A stretch of 64,000 bases of DNA, taken from CBDCUE01 sp965222515. Its GTDB lineage: Bacteria > Pseudomonadota > Alphaproteobacteria > Rickettsiales > JABIRX01. The translations under genes and the position numbers were made by a program. The stretch covers positions 1-64,000 of the forward strand of contig CBDCUE010000019.1 in assembly GCA_965222515.1 (NCBI GenBank), written 5' to 3'. Position 1 is the first letter of the stretch. Each line of letters starts with the position of its first letter. The notes beneath the pieces are model-generated. The model did no database searches. It was not told the origin of the DNA and saw only the letters and a list, made by a program, of their open reading frames with translations. Shown piece by piece: positions 54,633 to 63,751 of this stretch.

Positions 54633-57600
54633 TCAAGAATAATATTTAATAAAGGTAATGGTAATTTCTTCTTCTAAAATTTTGTGTTTTTGTGCTTGTC
54701 TGTTTTGTACAAAATCTATGTTATCTGCCAACACTTGCTCTTTGATGTATTGCTCAAAATTTTTTATTGAGCTTTTGATGAATTCATTTTCTAAAAAGAT
54801 CTCCAAAGAAATTCTTTGGGTTATTTCTAAATCTTGATCTTTTCTCATTTGCTGAATGATTCTAACAATATCTCTTGCTATTCCTTCTTGCTTTAAATCA
54901 TCATCCAAGTTTAAATCAAGAGCAACCAAAGCATCTTGACTTGATAATGATCTCATATTTGTTTCATCTTTTGGCTTTAAATTCAAAATATATTCTGTTT
55001 TTTCTAGCAAAATATCTGCAATTTTTATGCCATCATCAGTTTTTTGCCATTTTCCTTGCTTGGCTAGTGGAATAATCTTTTTTATTTTGCTACCTAATCT
55101 TGCTCCAATTAATTTGAAATTCAAATCCAACTTTAATTCTGCTAAATCTCCAATTTCTTGCTCAAAAATAACTTTTTTAACATTAATCTCATCGGCAATT
55201 ATTGTTTGATATTTTTTTAAATTTTTTTTATCAATGATAGTAATGGAACTTAAAGGTTGCCTAATTCTAATATTTTTCTTGCTTCTAATTGATAAGGCAA
55301 TATTACAAATATCTTGCACCCGATCCATATCAGCAACTAAGCTACTATCATATTTGATTCGAGCTATTTCTTTTTCTGGAAACTCAGTTAAATGCACCGA
55401 TTCTTGCTCGTTATTTACCATACCTAAAAATATTTCTTCTGATAAATATGGTACTAATGGAGCAATTGCTCTAATAACTAAATACAAAACAGAATATAAA
55501 CTATTATAAGCATCTATTTTTTCTCTGTTTTTCTCTTTTTGCCAAAAAACTTTTCTGCTTCTTCTAATATACCAATTATTCAAAACCTCAAAAAACAATT
55601 TTATTTCATTATAAGCATTAGGTAAATCATATTTATCTAATGCTATTTTGATAGTTTCAATCATATCTTTAGTTTTGGACAAAATATATTTATCCATAAT
55701 GTTTTTTGAATCTAATTTAAATTCAGCTTCAATCTGATCAGCATTAGCATAAAGAGTAAAAAAATTATAACTATTCCAAATAGGCTTGATATAAAGCCTT
55801 ACTATATTTTTAAAAACATCTCCTTCTCTATCAATATTTAATTCATTCCCCCGCATCACAGATGAGGCACACATAAAAAACCTCATTGCATCTGCTCCAT
55901 ATTTCTCAAAAATAATCAAGGGAGAAGTGTAGTTTTTTAATCTTTTAGATAGTTTTTGCGATTTCTCATCTAAAATTACCCCGTGACAAATGCAGTTTTT
56001 AAAAGGGACTTTGTCAAAAAGAGCAGTGGATAAAACCATCAAAGTATAAAACCAACCTCTAGTTTGAGCATTATATTCTACAATAAAATCTGCTGTGAAA
56101 TTCTTTTGATAAAAACCATCTTTGGTCAAATCTTGCTTAGAAAAATCATAATGATTTTGAGCATAAGGCATTGAACCTGATTCAAACCAACAATCCAAAA
56201 CATCGCTTACTCTCACCATCATTGATTTTCCTGTAGGGTCATTTGGATTTTTTCTAGTTAATTTATCAATATATGGCCTGTGTAAATTGTCAATTTTTGT
56301 GCCAAAATCTTTCTCCATTTCAGCAATGGAACCATAAACATCAATATTTGGATATTCTGGATCATTAGATTTCCAAACAGGTACAGGACAACCCCAAAAC
56401 CTATTTCTAGAAATTGACCAATCTCTTGCCCCCTCCAGCCATTTGCCAAAAGAACCATTTTTGATATGTTCTGGTATCCAGTTAATTTCTTGATTTAATT
56501 CCACCATTCTATCTTTTATATCAGTAACTTTTACATACCAAGATGGCAGAGCTTTATAAATTAATGGGGTATCGCTTCGCCAGCAATGAGGATAATTATG
56601 CAAATATTGTTCTGTTTTAATCCAATTTCCTTGTTCTTTTAATTTTTTGATAATGTCTATATTGCAATCAAAAACTTGTCTTCCCAAAAACTCTTCTACT
56701 GGATAGGTGAATTTTCCTGCATCATCTACTGGTGAAATAGTAGGGATTCCTTTTGCTTTACATAAAATCTGATCATCTTCTCCAAAGCCAGGAGCCATAT
56801 GCACTATTCCTGTTCCATCTTCTGTTGTTACAAAATCTCCAGCAAAAACTTGAAAAGCATTTTTTAAATCATAATCTAGTTTTGTAGCATTTTTTAAACA
56901 AGAAAAAACTGGTTGATAAGTTTTACCCACTAATTCTTGCCCTTTTATTTCTAATAGAATATTAAGGTTTTTGAAATCTTTTTTATAAACAGCTAATCTC
57001 TTTTTGGCAATAATATAGTTTTTACCATCTTGCTCAAAGATTAAATAATCTATCTCAGATCCAACAGCAATAGCCAAATTAGAAGGCAAGGTCCAAGCAG
57101 TAGTTGTCCAAATTAATAAATGAAGATTTTTGATGTTTTGTATTTCTTCATTTAGAGAAAAAGTCAAAGTAATTGCCTTGCTTTCTTTTTCTCTATAAGA
57201 ATTATCTAGTTTAGTTTCAAAATTTGATAATGGAGTTTGGCACACCCAAGAATAAGGCATAACTCTCATATCTTCATATAATAATCCCTTTTTATAAAGA
57301 GCTTTAAAAGATGCTAAAACAGATTCCATATATTTTAGATCCATTGTTTTATAACCACCTGCAAAATCCACCCACCTTGCCTGCTTAGTAACATATTCTT
57401 GCCAATCATTTGAATATTTCATCACTGACTTTTGACAAGCATCATTAAATTTATCTATACCATAATTTTCTATGGCAATTTTTCCTGATAATTTTAGCTC
57501 TTTTTCAACTTCCATTTCCACAGGCAGACCGTGAGTGTCCCAACCAAATTTTCGCTCTGTTTTTTTGCCGATCATTGTTTGATATCTAGCAAAAATATCT

Positions 57601-57803
57601 TTGACAAAACCAGTAAGCAAATGTCCATAATGAGGCAAGCCATTAGCAAATGGCGGACCATCATAAAAAACAAATTCTTCTTGATCTTTTCTGTTATCAA
57701 TAGTTTTTTGAAAAATATTGTTTTCTTGCCAGAAATTTTGAATTTTATTTTCTAACTCTGCAAAGTTCTGATTGCTATCTATTGCTGGATATTTTTTGTT
57801 CAT
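54633..57803 (-). CDS. ileS: Isoleucyl-tRNA synthetase
   Basis: Class I synthetase charging tRNA-Ile, 1056 aa. HIGH motif as PPFANGLPHYGHLLTG, KMSKS motif as KSQKLSKRLKNY. The CP1 editing domain (about 200-400) includes TTAWTLPSN and GTGIVHMAPGFGEDD. Anticodon-binding and C-terminal regions follow (WYIRRSRKVFW). The KLSKR form, the GYHxW-less middle and the length resemble the eukaryote-like IleS found in Rickettsiales and in mupirocin-resistant strains. The start overlaps the end of the LptF/G gene by 29 bp, so the two are coupled. Confidence 0.96.
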   Translation of the reverse strand: MNKKYPAIDSNQNFAELENKIQNFWQENNIFQKTIDNRKDQEEFVFYDGPPFANGLPHYGHLLTGFVKDIFARYQTMIGKKTERKFGWDTHGLPVEMEVEKELKLSGKIAIENYGIDKFNDACQKSVMKYSNDWQEYVTKQARWVDFAGGYKTMDLKYMESVLASFKALYKKGLLYEDMRVMPYSWVCQTPLSNFETKLDNSYREKESKAITLTFSLNEEIQNIKNLHLLIWTTTAWTLPSNLAIAVGSEIDYLIFEQDGKNYIIAKKRLAVYKKDFKNLNILLEIKGQELVGKTYQPVFSCLKNATKLDYDLKNAFQVFAGDFVTTEDGTGIVHMAPGFGEDDQILCKAKGIPTISPVDDAGKFTYPVEEFLGRQVFDCNIDIIKKLKEQGNWIKTEQYLHNYPHCWRSDTPLIYKALPSWYVKVTDIKDRMVELNQEINWIPEHIKNGSFGKWLEGARDWSISRNRFWGCPVPVWKSNDPEYPNIDVYGSIAEMEKDFGTKIDNLHRPYIDKLTRKNPNDPTGKSMMVRVSDVLDCWFESGSMPYAQNHYDFSKQDLTKDGFYQKNFTADFIVEYNAQTRGWFYTLMVLSTALFDKVPFKNCICHGVILDEKSQKLSKRLKNYTSPLIIFEKYGADAMRFFMCASSVMRGNELNIDREGDVFKNIVRLYIKPIWNSYNFFTLYANADQIEAEFKLDSKNIMDKYILSKTKDMIETIKIALDKYDLPNAYNEIKLFFEVLNNWYIRRSRKVFWQKEKNREKIDAYNSLYSVLYLVIRAIAPLVPYLSEEIFLGMVNNEQESVHLTEFPEKEIARIKYDSSLVADMDRVQDICNIALSIRSKKNIRIRQPLSSITIIDKKNLKKYQTIIADEINVKKVIFEQEIGDLAELKLDLNFKLIGARLGSKIKKIIPLAKQGKWQKTDDGIKIADILLEKTEYILNLKPKDETNMRSLSSQDALVALDLNLDDDLKQEGIARDIVRIIQQMRKDQDLEITQRISLEIFLENEFIKSSIKNFEQYIKEQVLADNIDFVQNRQAQKHKILEEEITITFIKYYS

Positions 57804-58881
57804 TGTTTAGTGGTAATATTAAAAATATTAAAAATGCTATCATAAGAGGAGACATAATATAAATATATGGTATTAATACAAGGGCAAATTTAGTTAAAAA
57901 GATAGTTTTTATAATAAAATAACCAATAATAAAAGATAATGATAGAATTATGGCAATAAGATTGAATTTTATGTTACCATTTCGATCATATTTATTTTTT
58001 GCCAAAATTGCAAAAATTATTAAAAGTAGCATTATATTCATCAATGACCAAATTATTCTATGATGAAATTCTGTGCTAGCCTCATTATTATCAAAATATG
58101 CTATTTGCTTAGAAGTCATTAAAAAGAAATTTTGTAAATAAAAATGTCCTATTTTTTGTTTGTTTTTATAAATTTTCTTTTTAAATAACGAGTCTAAATT
58201 AGTTTGATATTGCTGAAAAGATAAATCGCTAATTATTTTACCATTGCTAACAACCTGCCTATTTCCTTGATATAATTTTATAAAAACTTCATTATCATTA
58301 TTAAAAACTTCTCCTTTTTTAGCAAAAATAAAATATTCATTTTGTTTAATTTTATCATAAATAATAATATCTTGTAAAATATTTTTATTTTTGGATTTTA
58401 TGTAAAGAGTTCCAGTTTTTGATATTTTATTAAATTTCTCTGTTTTAGTAACAGAACCTATTATTTGAGTTGCTACATCTTTTTTTATCTGATCAAATTT
58501 TCTGTAAGCATATGGTGAGGCAAAAAACAAAAAAACAAAATTAATTAAAAATATTACAATAGAACAATAAAATAATGGTTTTAAAATTTGCCTTTGAGCT
58601 AAGCCTGCTGATTTTATGATAAAAATCTCTTTTGAATAAATTAGAGAATTAATAACAAAAATAGTGGTTACTAAGGTGGCGATAGGTAGGATTGAGTCAA
58701 TAATTCTAGGTATAATCCAAACTGAAATTAAGATAAAATCACTAACATTTATATCATATTTAGTGATATAACTCAAATGTTTAACAATTCGTGATAACCA
58801 TAAAATTCCTAATAAAATAAAGAATATTGTAGCAAATAATCCAAAAAACCTTTTTTGGATGTATTGATTGAGTAGAGACAT
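57775..58881 (-). CDS. LptF/LptG-family permease (LPS export)
   Basis: Inner-membrane subunit of the LptB2FG transporter that extracts LPS for delivery to the outer membrane. The ATG at 58881 gives MSLLNQYIQKRFFGLFATIFFILLG, the normal family start, and about 368 aa. The longer frame to 59016 only reads through a palindromic repeat element and is rejected. Six membrane helices (three N-terminal with IIKSAGLAQRQILKP between, three C-terminal) surround a periplasmic beta-jellyroll (about 120-260). LptF and LptG cannot be told apart here; the partner is not in the window. Confidence 0.87.
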   Translation of the reverse strand: MSLLNQYIQKRFFGLFATIFFILLGILWLSRIVKHLSYITKYDINVSDFILISVWIIPRIIDSILPIATLVTTIFVINSLIYSKEIFIIKSAGLAQRQILKPLFYCSIVIFLINFVFLFFASPYAYRKFDQIKKDVATQIIGSVTKTEKFNKISKTGTLYIKSKNKNILQDIIIYDKIKQNEYFIFAKKGEVFNNDNEVFIKLYQGNRQVVSNGKIISDLSFQQYQTNLDSLFKKKIYKNKQKIGHFYLQNFFLMTSKQIAYFDNNEASTEFHHRIIWSLMNIMLLLIIFAILAKNKYDRNGNIKFNLIAIILSLSFIIGYFIIKTIFLTKFALVLIPYIYIMSPLMIAFLIFLILPLNNEQKISSNR

Positions 58882-58953
58882 TGAGATAATAAGTTTATAG
58901 TAATCAGGGTTACGGTTGGTGAGTTTTAGTAATCCTAAATTTAAAGAAAAACT

Positions 58954-59152
58954 CGGAGCAACTGCTCCCCCCATGAGGTGGAGGTAGTTAACCCCTACTA
59001 GTCCTTTGCTATGCAAAGGGACCCCCCCACCAAAATCACTGTGTGATTTTGGCTCCCCCTCATGGGGGGAGCTATTACCCCGAGCATTTTTTCTATTGCA
59101 ACACAGCCCTCAAGGAGGAAGCAGTTACTACAAGAATTTGTGATACAGCCCT
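58954..59152. repeat. Palindromic repeat element upstream of the LptF/G gene
   Basis: GC-rich, hairpin-rich stretch: accaaaatcac/gtgattttgg, ggctccccc/gggggagc, then attgcaacacagccctcaag and a tail. It shares about 65 bp with the copy translated inside 19437-20087. It occupies most of the 197-bp gap between the extended frame and panC. Confidence 0.78.
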
Positions 59153-59168
59153 ATTAAAATAGAAAGAA

Positions 59169-59195
59169 CAAATCAATTTTGTTTTAGTATATGAT
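59169..59195. repeat. Second copy of the 7194-7220 repeat, next to the panC stop
   Basis: 27 bp with one difference from the copy at 7194, and again preceded by agaaagaa. Both lie within 20 bp of a stop codon. Confidence 0.55.
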
Positions 59196-59213
59196 TTTAA
59201 GCAAAAAGATAAA

Positions 59214-60038
59214 TTATATTTCTAAATTATCAATTAATCTAACATTTTTAATAAAAACAGCAATAAAAACTCTTGCCTTTTTTTCTCCATTATAAACAGT
59301 AAAATCATTATTTAATATTTCTAAATAATCAATATCTGTAATTTTTTTTGCTAGCAGAGCTTGCTTGCCTTGCTCTAATATTTTTTCTTTATCACCTCCT
59401 TTTTTAATTTTTCTAGCAATTTCTTGCAAAGTTTTAAAAATTTCAGGAGCGATTTTTTCTTTTTCTTCTTGGCTTAATCTAGCATTTCTTGATGAAATAG
59501 CAAGACCTGTCTTTTCCCTTATAGTCTCTACTGCGATAATTTCTACATCAAAATTGAGATCTTTTGTTAATTGCTTGATAAGAAAAAATTGCTGATAATC
59601 TTTTAGGCCAAAAAATGCTTTTTGAGGTTTGGTAAGGTTAAATAATTTAGTAACAATAGTTGCCACTCCTAAAAAATGATCTCCTCTTGTCTTGCCACAT
59701 AATTTATTGCTAATGTTTCTGATTTCTACAAAGCTAACAAAATCTTCAGGATATAATTCTTGTTTTTCTGGTATAAAGAGCAAATCTATTTTTTCCTCTT
59801 CCAATATTTCTATATCCCTCACTAAATCTTTAGGATATTTATCAAAATCTTCTTTTCTATCAAATTGCATAGGATTAACAAAAATAGTAATTATTACAAA
59901 ATTCTTAGTTTTTTTTGCTTTTGCTATTAAAGATAAATGCCCTTGATGCAAAAACCCCATAGTAGGAACCAAAGAAACATCTTTTTTGTTTTTCTGTAAT
60001 TCTTCTTTTAATTTTGTGATATTATGAACTATAATCAT
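59214..60038 (-). CDS. panC: Pantothenate synthetase
   Basis: ATP-dependent condensation of pantoate and beta-alanine to pantothenate (vitamin B5). 274 aa, normal. Shows VPTMGFLHQGHLSLI (HIGH-like), TIFVNPMQFDRKEDFDKYP, CGKTRGDHFLGVATIV, AFFGLKDYQQFFLIKQL, and AISSRNARLS as the KMSKS counterpart. No panB or panD nearby. A 200-bp gene-free gap (60039-60242) follows towards nuoD, in which nothing was recognised. Confidence 0.95.
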   Translation of the reverse strand: MIIVHNITKLKEELQKNKKDVSLVPTMGFLHQGHLSLIAKAKKTKNFVIITIFVNPMQFDRKEDFDKYPKDLVRDIEILEEEKIDLLFIPEKQELYPEDFVSFVEIRNISNKLCGKTRGDHFLGVATIVTKLFNLTKPQKAFFGLKDYQQFFLIKQLTKDLNFDVEIIAVETIREKTGLAISSRNARLSQEEKEKIAPEIFKTLQEIARKIKKGGDKEKILEQGKQALLAKKITDIDYLEILNNDFTVYNGEKKARVFIAVFIKNVRLIDNLEI

Positions 60039-60242
60039 TTTTATTTTTTAAGTTTTTTAAAATATTAAAATTGAATAATGGCAAAAAAACTGAAAATAAC
60101 AGCAATAATCCTGCAAACCCACCATATATACCTCATCCTATAAGGTTAACATCTAGCAAAACAGGAAAACCTATACCTAATATATACTAAATATTATCCT
60201 GTTAAGCAAATATCTACGGTTTATTCAGATACAAAAAATTAA

Positions 60243-61421
60243 TTATCTATCAACTTCTCCAAAAACTAAATCCATAGTGCTGATAATAACCACTACATCA
60301 GCTAGCATATGATTTTTGCACATAAAATTTATGGCTTGAAGATGGGCAAAGCCGGGGGTTCTGATGTAACATCTTTCTGGTTTTGGACCACCGTTAGATT
60401 TTAAAAACACCCCAAATTCTCCTTTAGGTGCCTCTACTGCTGTATAAGTTTCTCCTTTAGGCACTCTATATCCTTCTGTCCATAATTTAAAATGATGTAT
60501 TAAAGCCTCCATATTATCTTTCATTACAGATTTTTTTGGTGGTGATATTTTTTTATCTAATGTTTTTATCTCACCATCTGGCATATTCTCGGCACATTGT
60601 AAAATTAATTTTACTGATTCCCTCATTTCTAAAATTCTGATCAAATATCTATCATAACTATCTCCCTTCTTGCCAACTGGAATAGCAAAATCTAGTTTTT
60701 CATAAATATCGTAAGGTTGTGATTTTCTTAAATCCCAAGCAACTCCAGAACCTCTAAGCATAGGCCCAGAAAACCCCCAATTAATCGCTTGAGCTTTTGA
60801 AACAATTCCTATATCCACCAATCTTTGTTTAAAAATACGATTTTCTGTCAACATATCCTCTAAATCATCAATATGTTTAGAAAACTTTTTGAAATAACGA
60901 TAAATATCTTCTAACAAACCATTAGGCATATCTTGAGCAACTCCACCGGGCCTGATATAATTTGCATGAAGTCTTGCACCGCAAACTCTCTCATAAAAAG
61001 CCATCATTTTCTCTCTTTCTTCAAAAAGCCATAAAAATGGAGTCATCGCACCAACATCCAAGCCTTGAGTGGTGATGTTTAAAATGTGATTTAGAATTCT
61101 GCTGATTTCTGCAAACATAACTCTAATATACTGCCCTCTTAATGGCACTGCACACCCTAATAATTTTTCTACTGCTAAGGCAAAAGCATGTTCTTGAGAC
61201 ATTGGAGCTACATAATCTAGCCTGTCAAAATAAGGTACTGATTGAATATAAGTTTTATGCTCAATTAATTTTTCTGTCCCTCTATGCAAAAGTCCTATGT
61301 GAGTATCTACTTTTTCTACCTGCTCTCCATCTAATTCAAGAATTAATCTTAATACACCGTGAGCCGCTGGATGTTGAGGACCAAAATTGATCTCCATCGT
61401 TTTCTTTGTGTTATTTTCCAT
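60243..61421 (-). CDS. nuoD: NADH-quinone oxidoreductase subunit D (49 kDa)
   Basis: Peripheral-arm subunit that with NuoB forms the quinone-binding site of complex I. 392 aa. Starts with MEINFGPQHPAAHGVLRLILEL and has HIGLLHRGTEKLIE, YDRLDYVAPM-like YFDRLDYVAPM, PGGVAQDMP, RGSGVAWDLRKSQPYD and the C-terminal MDLVFGEVDR. Its start overlaps nuoC by 11 bp, so translation is coupled. The nuo run stops here, as in some Rickettsiales where complex I genes are split into blocks. Confidence 0.97.
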   Translation of the reverse strand: MENNTKKTMEINFGPQHPAAHGVLRLILELDGEQVEKVDTHIGLLHRGTEKLIEHKTYIQSVPYFDRLDYVAPMSQEHAFALAVEKLLGCAVPLRGQYIRVMFAEISRILNHILNITTQGLDVGAMTPFLWLFEEREKMMAFYERVCGARLHANYIRPGGVAQDMPNGLLEDIYRYFKKFSKHIDDLEDMLTENRIFKQRLVDIGIVSKAQAINWGFSGPMLRGSGVAWDLRKSQPYDIYEKLDFAIPVGKKGDSYDRYLIRILEMRESVKLILQCAENMPDGEIKTLDKKISPPKKSVMKDNMEALIHHFKLWTEGYRVPKGETYTAVEAPKGEFGVFLKSNGGPKPERCYIRTPGFAHLQAINFMCKNHMLADVVVIISTMDLVFGEVDR

Positions 61422-62022
61422 CCTTTTTCATTAGTTTTGTTATTTCTTCTCCCTGCCAAGGACTTTCAAAATCAAAATTTCTAAATTCTTGATCTAATTT
61501 AACACCTTCAGAAACTATTTTCTGCTCTTTTTCATCATATCTAATTTCTTTATAGCCTGTTAAAGGAAAATCTTTTCTTAATGGAAAACCTTCAAAATTA
61601 TAATCTGTAATAATTCTTCTTAAATCGCTACTATCGCTAAATTTTATGCCATACATATCATAAGTTTCTCGCTCAAACCAATTAGCAGAATGATACAGGC
61701 TCTCAATTGAAGGCACTGCTGTTTTATCATCAACAAAAACCTTTATTCTAGCTCTAAAATTATGCTTTAAACTAAGCAGATTATAGACAATCTCAAATCT
61801 ATAAATTTGATTAATATTGTCTGCTCCACAAATACTAACTAATTGACTTAATAAAGTACCTGTATCGTCTCTTAACTCTTGGATAAAATTAAATAATTCT
61901 TCTTTTTTGACTTCTAAAATAATTTCATCTAGGGCAAAAACAGATTTTGCTTGATATTTTGGAGAAATGTTATCTTTGATATATTTATAAAAATATTGAT
62001 TATCTTTAATTACCTCAGTCAT
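61411..62022 (-). CDS. nuoC: NADH-quinone oxidoreductase subunit C (30 kDa)
   Basis: 203 aa. Has the NuoC signature WFERETYDMYGIKFSDSSDLRRIITDYNFEG with PLRKDFPLTGY, and ends with a short EITKLMKKDGK tail. Separate from nuoD, as in Alphaproteobacteria (not fused as in E. coli). One base from nuoB and overlapping nuoD. Confidence 0.96.
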   Translation of the reverse strand: MTEVIKDNQYFYKYIKDNISPKYQAKSVFALDEIILEVKKEELFNFIQELRDDTGTLLSQLVSICGADNINQIYRFEIVYNLLSLKHNFRARIKVFVDDKTAVPSIESLYHSANWFERETYDMYGIKFSDSSDLRRIITDYNFEGFPLRKDFPLTGYKEIRYDEKEQKIVSEGVKLDQEFRNFDFESPWQGEEITKLMKKDGK

Positions 62023-62023
62023 T

Positions 62024-62584
62024 TTATACTATTTTTTTTACTTTAGCTAATCTGCCTTCTGTTCTTTTGATTTTTTTTTGTAATTGTAAAATGCCATAAA
62101 GCAAACCTTCCGCACTAGGAGGGCAACCAGGGACATAAACATCAACAGGAATTATTCTGTCGCAACCTCTTACCACCGAATAAGAATAATGATAGTAACC
62201 TCCGCCATTAGCACAAGATCCCATAGAAATAACCCATTTTGGTTCAGGCATTTGATCATATACTTTTCTAAGAGCAGGGGCCATTTTGTTGGTTAATGTT
62301 CCAGCAACAATCATTACATCTGATTGTCTCGGAGAAGGACGAAAAACCAAGCCAAACCTGTCTAAATCATATCTTGCAGCCGCGGAATGCATCATTTCTA
62401 TAGCACAGCAAGCAAGGCCAAAAGTCATAGGCCATAATGAGCCAGTTCTGGCCCAATTAACCAAATTATCTAGTTTGGCCGTTACATAGCCTTTATTATT
62501 CATTTGAGTAAAAGTGTCTTGCAAAATATTTTCTTGCTCTTTAGCAAAAGCTCTTTCTTTTCTTTTTTTATCTATTATTCCCAT
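62024..62584 (-). CDS. nuoB: NADH-quinone oxidoreductase subunit B (PSST)
   Basis: Carries the terminal 4Fe-4S cluster N2 that hands electrons to quinone. 186 aa. Ligand cysteines are in LACCAIEMM, GSCANGGG and VPGCPPSAEG; the long conserved run FRPSPRQSDVMIVAGT is present. Overlaps the end of nuoA by 10 bp. Confidence 0.97.
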   Translation of the reverse strand: MGIIDKKRKERAFAKEQENILQDTFTQMNNKGYVTAKLDNLVNWARTGSLWPMTFGLACCAIEMMHSAAARYDLDRFGLVFRPSPRQSDVMIVAGTLTNKMAPALRKVYDQMPEPKWVISMGSCANGGGYYHYSYSVVRGCDRIIPVDVYVPGCPPSAEGLLYGILQLQKKIKRTEGRLAKVKKIV

Positions 62585-62940
62585 TCTAATGCCCCTTTAA
62601 ACCATTCATAAATAAATCCCACAGCCAAAATTGTCAAAAAAACCATCATAGACCAAAAACCAACAGCACCTAATGCCCCCAAATTAGCTGCCCAAGGAAA
62701 TAAAAAAGCAATTTCTAAGTCAAAAACAATGAATAAGATTGCGATTAAGTAGAATTTTATGTCAAATTTTTGTCTTGCATCCTCAAAAGGCTCAAAACCA
62801 CATTCATAAGCTGAAAGTTTTTCTTTATTGCTATATTTAGGAGCGATAACAAAGGGAATTAACATCATCACCACAGAAATAGCAGTAGCTATTGCCAGAA
62901 ATATTAAAATAGGTAAGTAGGAAATGATTAGTTCTTTCAT
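62575..62940 (-). CDS. nuoA: NADH-quinone oxidoreductase subunit A
   Basis: Small membrane subunit with three helices. From the ATG at 62940: ELIISYLPILIFLAIATAIS, then KLSAYECGFEPFEDARQKFDIKFYLIAILFIVFDLEIAFLFPW, the classic NuoA block. About 121 aa. The longer frame to 62967 adds ten residues not typical of the family. First gene of the nuoABCD run; the promoter should lie in 62941-63037. Confidence 0.95.
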   Translation of the reverse strand: MKELIISYLPILIFLAIATAISVVMMLIPFVIAPKYSNKEKLSAYECGFEPFEDARQKFDIKFYLIAILFIVFDLEIAFLFPWAANLGALGAVGFWSMMVFLTILAVGFIYEWFKGALEWE

Positions 62941-63037
62941 AAGAATAGAGTTAACAATTATCAACATTCGTGATAATAAGTATTTTCTTTTTTAGTTACA
63001 AGATAATTTGTAAAAAATAAATGGCACTGCAACATAA

Positions 63038-63480
63038 CTATAGATAAAAGTTAGGATTAAGATATTTTTTATAGAATAACAGATTTAAACTAGCATAAAT
63101 CATATCAAGGGACTTGGAAAATCTTTTGGTTTTTCTATTAAATCTAGCCAAATAATTCCTAACTAAAGAATTTCTAGCCTCTATAAGAGATGTCTCTGCT
63201 TTAGACTGAATATGCTTGCTAGCAATGTTATAAGTTTCAAACACTATAATAATCTGTGCAAAGATATTTTATGTTATATTTTTTCTCTAACCTTTCTACC
63301 AATTTAATATAAGTCCATTTACTCCTATCTCCTACTTCAAAATCAACAACTTCGTTTTTTCCTCTGTTAAGTGCAATCCATATAAAAACTGCTTCCCCTC
63401 CATGTTTTGGCTTTTTTTTAAATATGTAAACATTTCATCAATCTCTAATATTTTTATATCTTTTTTTTTAAATTATACTA
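63038..63480 (-). pseudogene. IS1-like transposase remnant
   Basis: The open piece 63038-63244 encodes FETYNIASKHIQSKAETSLI, NSLVRNYLARFNRKTKRFSKSL, the C-terminal block of IS1-family transposases. Upstream, in shifted frames, EIDEMFTYL, then VVDFEVGDRSKWTYIKLVERL and YLCTDYY give the middle of the protein. At least two frame breaks. Ends were not defined. The stretch 63480-63700 is otherwise empty. Confidence 0.7.
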
Positions 63481-63702
63481 TTTTACACACTATTCCCTTT
63501 ATTGTCTATAATTATGTTTCAATGCCAATTTTAAGGCTATATAAAAAAGTCAATAATTAGCTCCACAAGTTACTAGTGTCCAAAACTACCTAGTGGCATT
63601 TTTTGGCAGGGTAAAGACTTCAAAACCCATCTCTTTACAAGTAAAAAAAGGGGGACTACTTGCTTTAGATCTTGATTCGTAAAAAATTATTCTTTTTTTG
63701 CT

Positions 63703-63745
63703 ATTGCAACACAGAGCGAAAGAAGGAAGCTACTATTTTCGAGCC
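63703..63745. repeat. Copy of the 'attgcaacacag' repeat module
   Basis: attgcaacacagagcgaaag, then aaggaagctac and cgagccc; related to modules at 19548, 50293 and 59094. Lies immediately downstream of the acetolactate synthase stop. Confidence 0.6.
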
Positions 63746-63751
63746 CTTTTT

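Noticed and set aside
58882..59016. N-terminal extension of the LptF/G permease
   Set aside because: The added 45 residues are the translation of a palindromic repeat element; the internal ATG at 58881 gives the normal family start.
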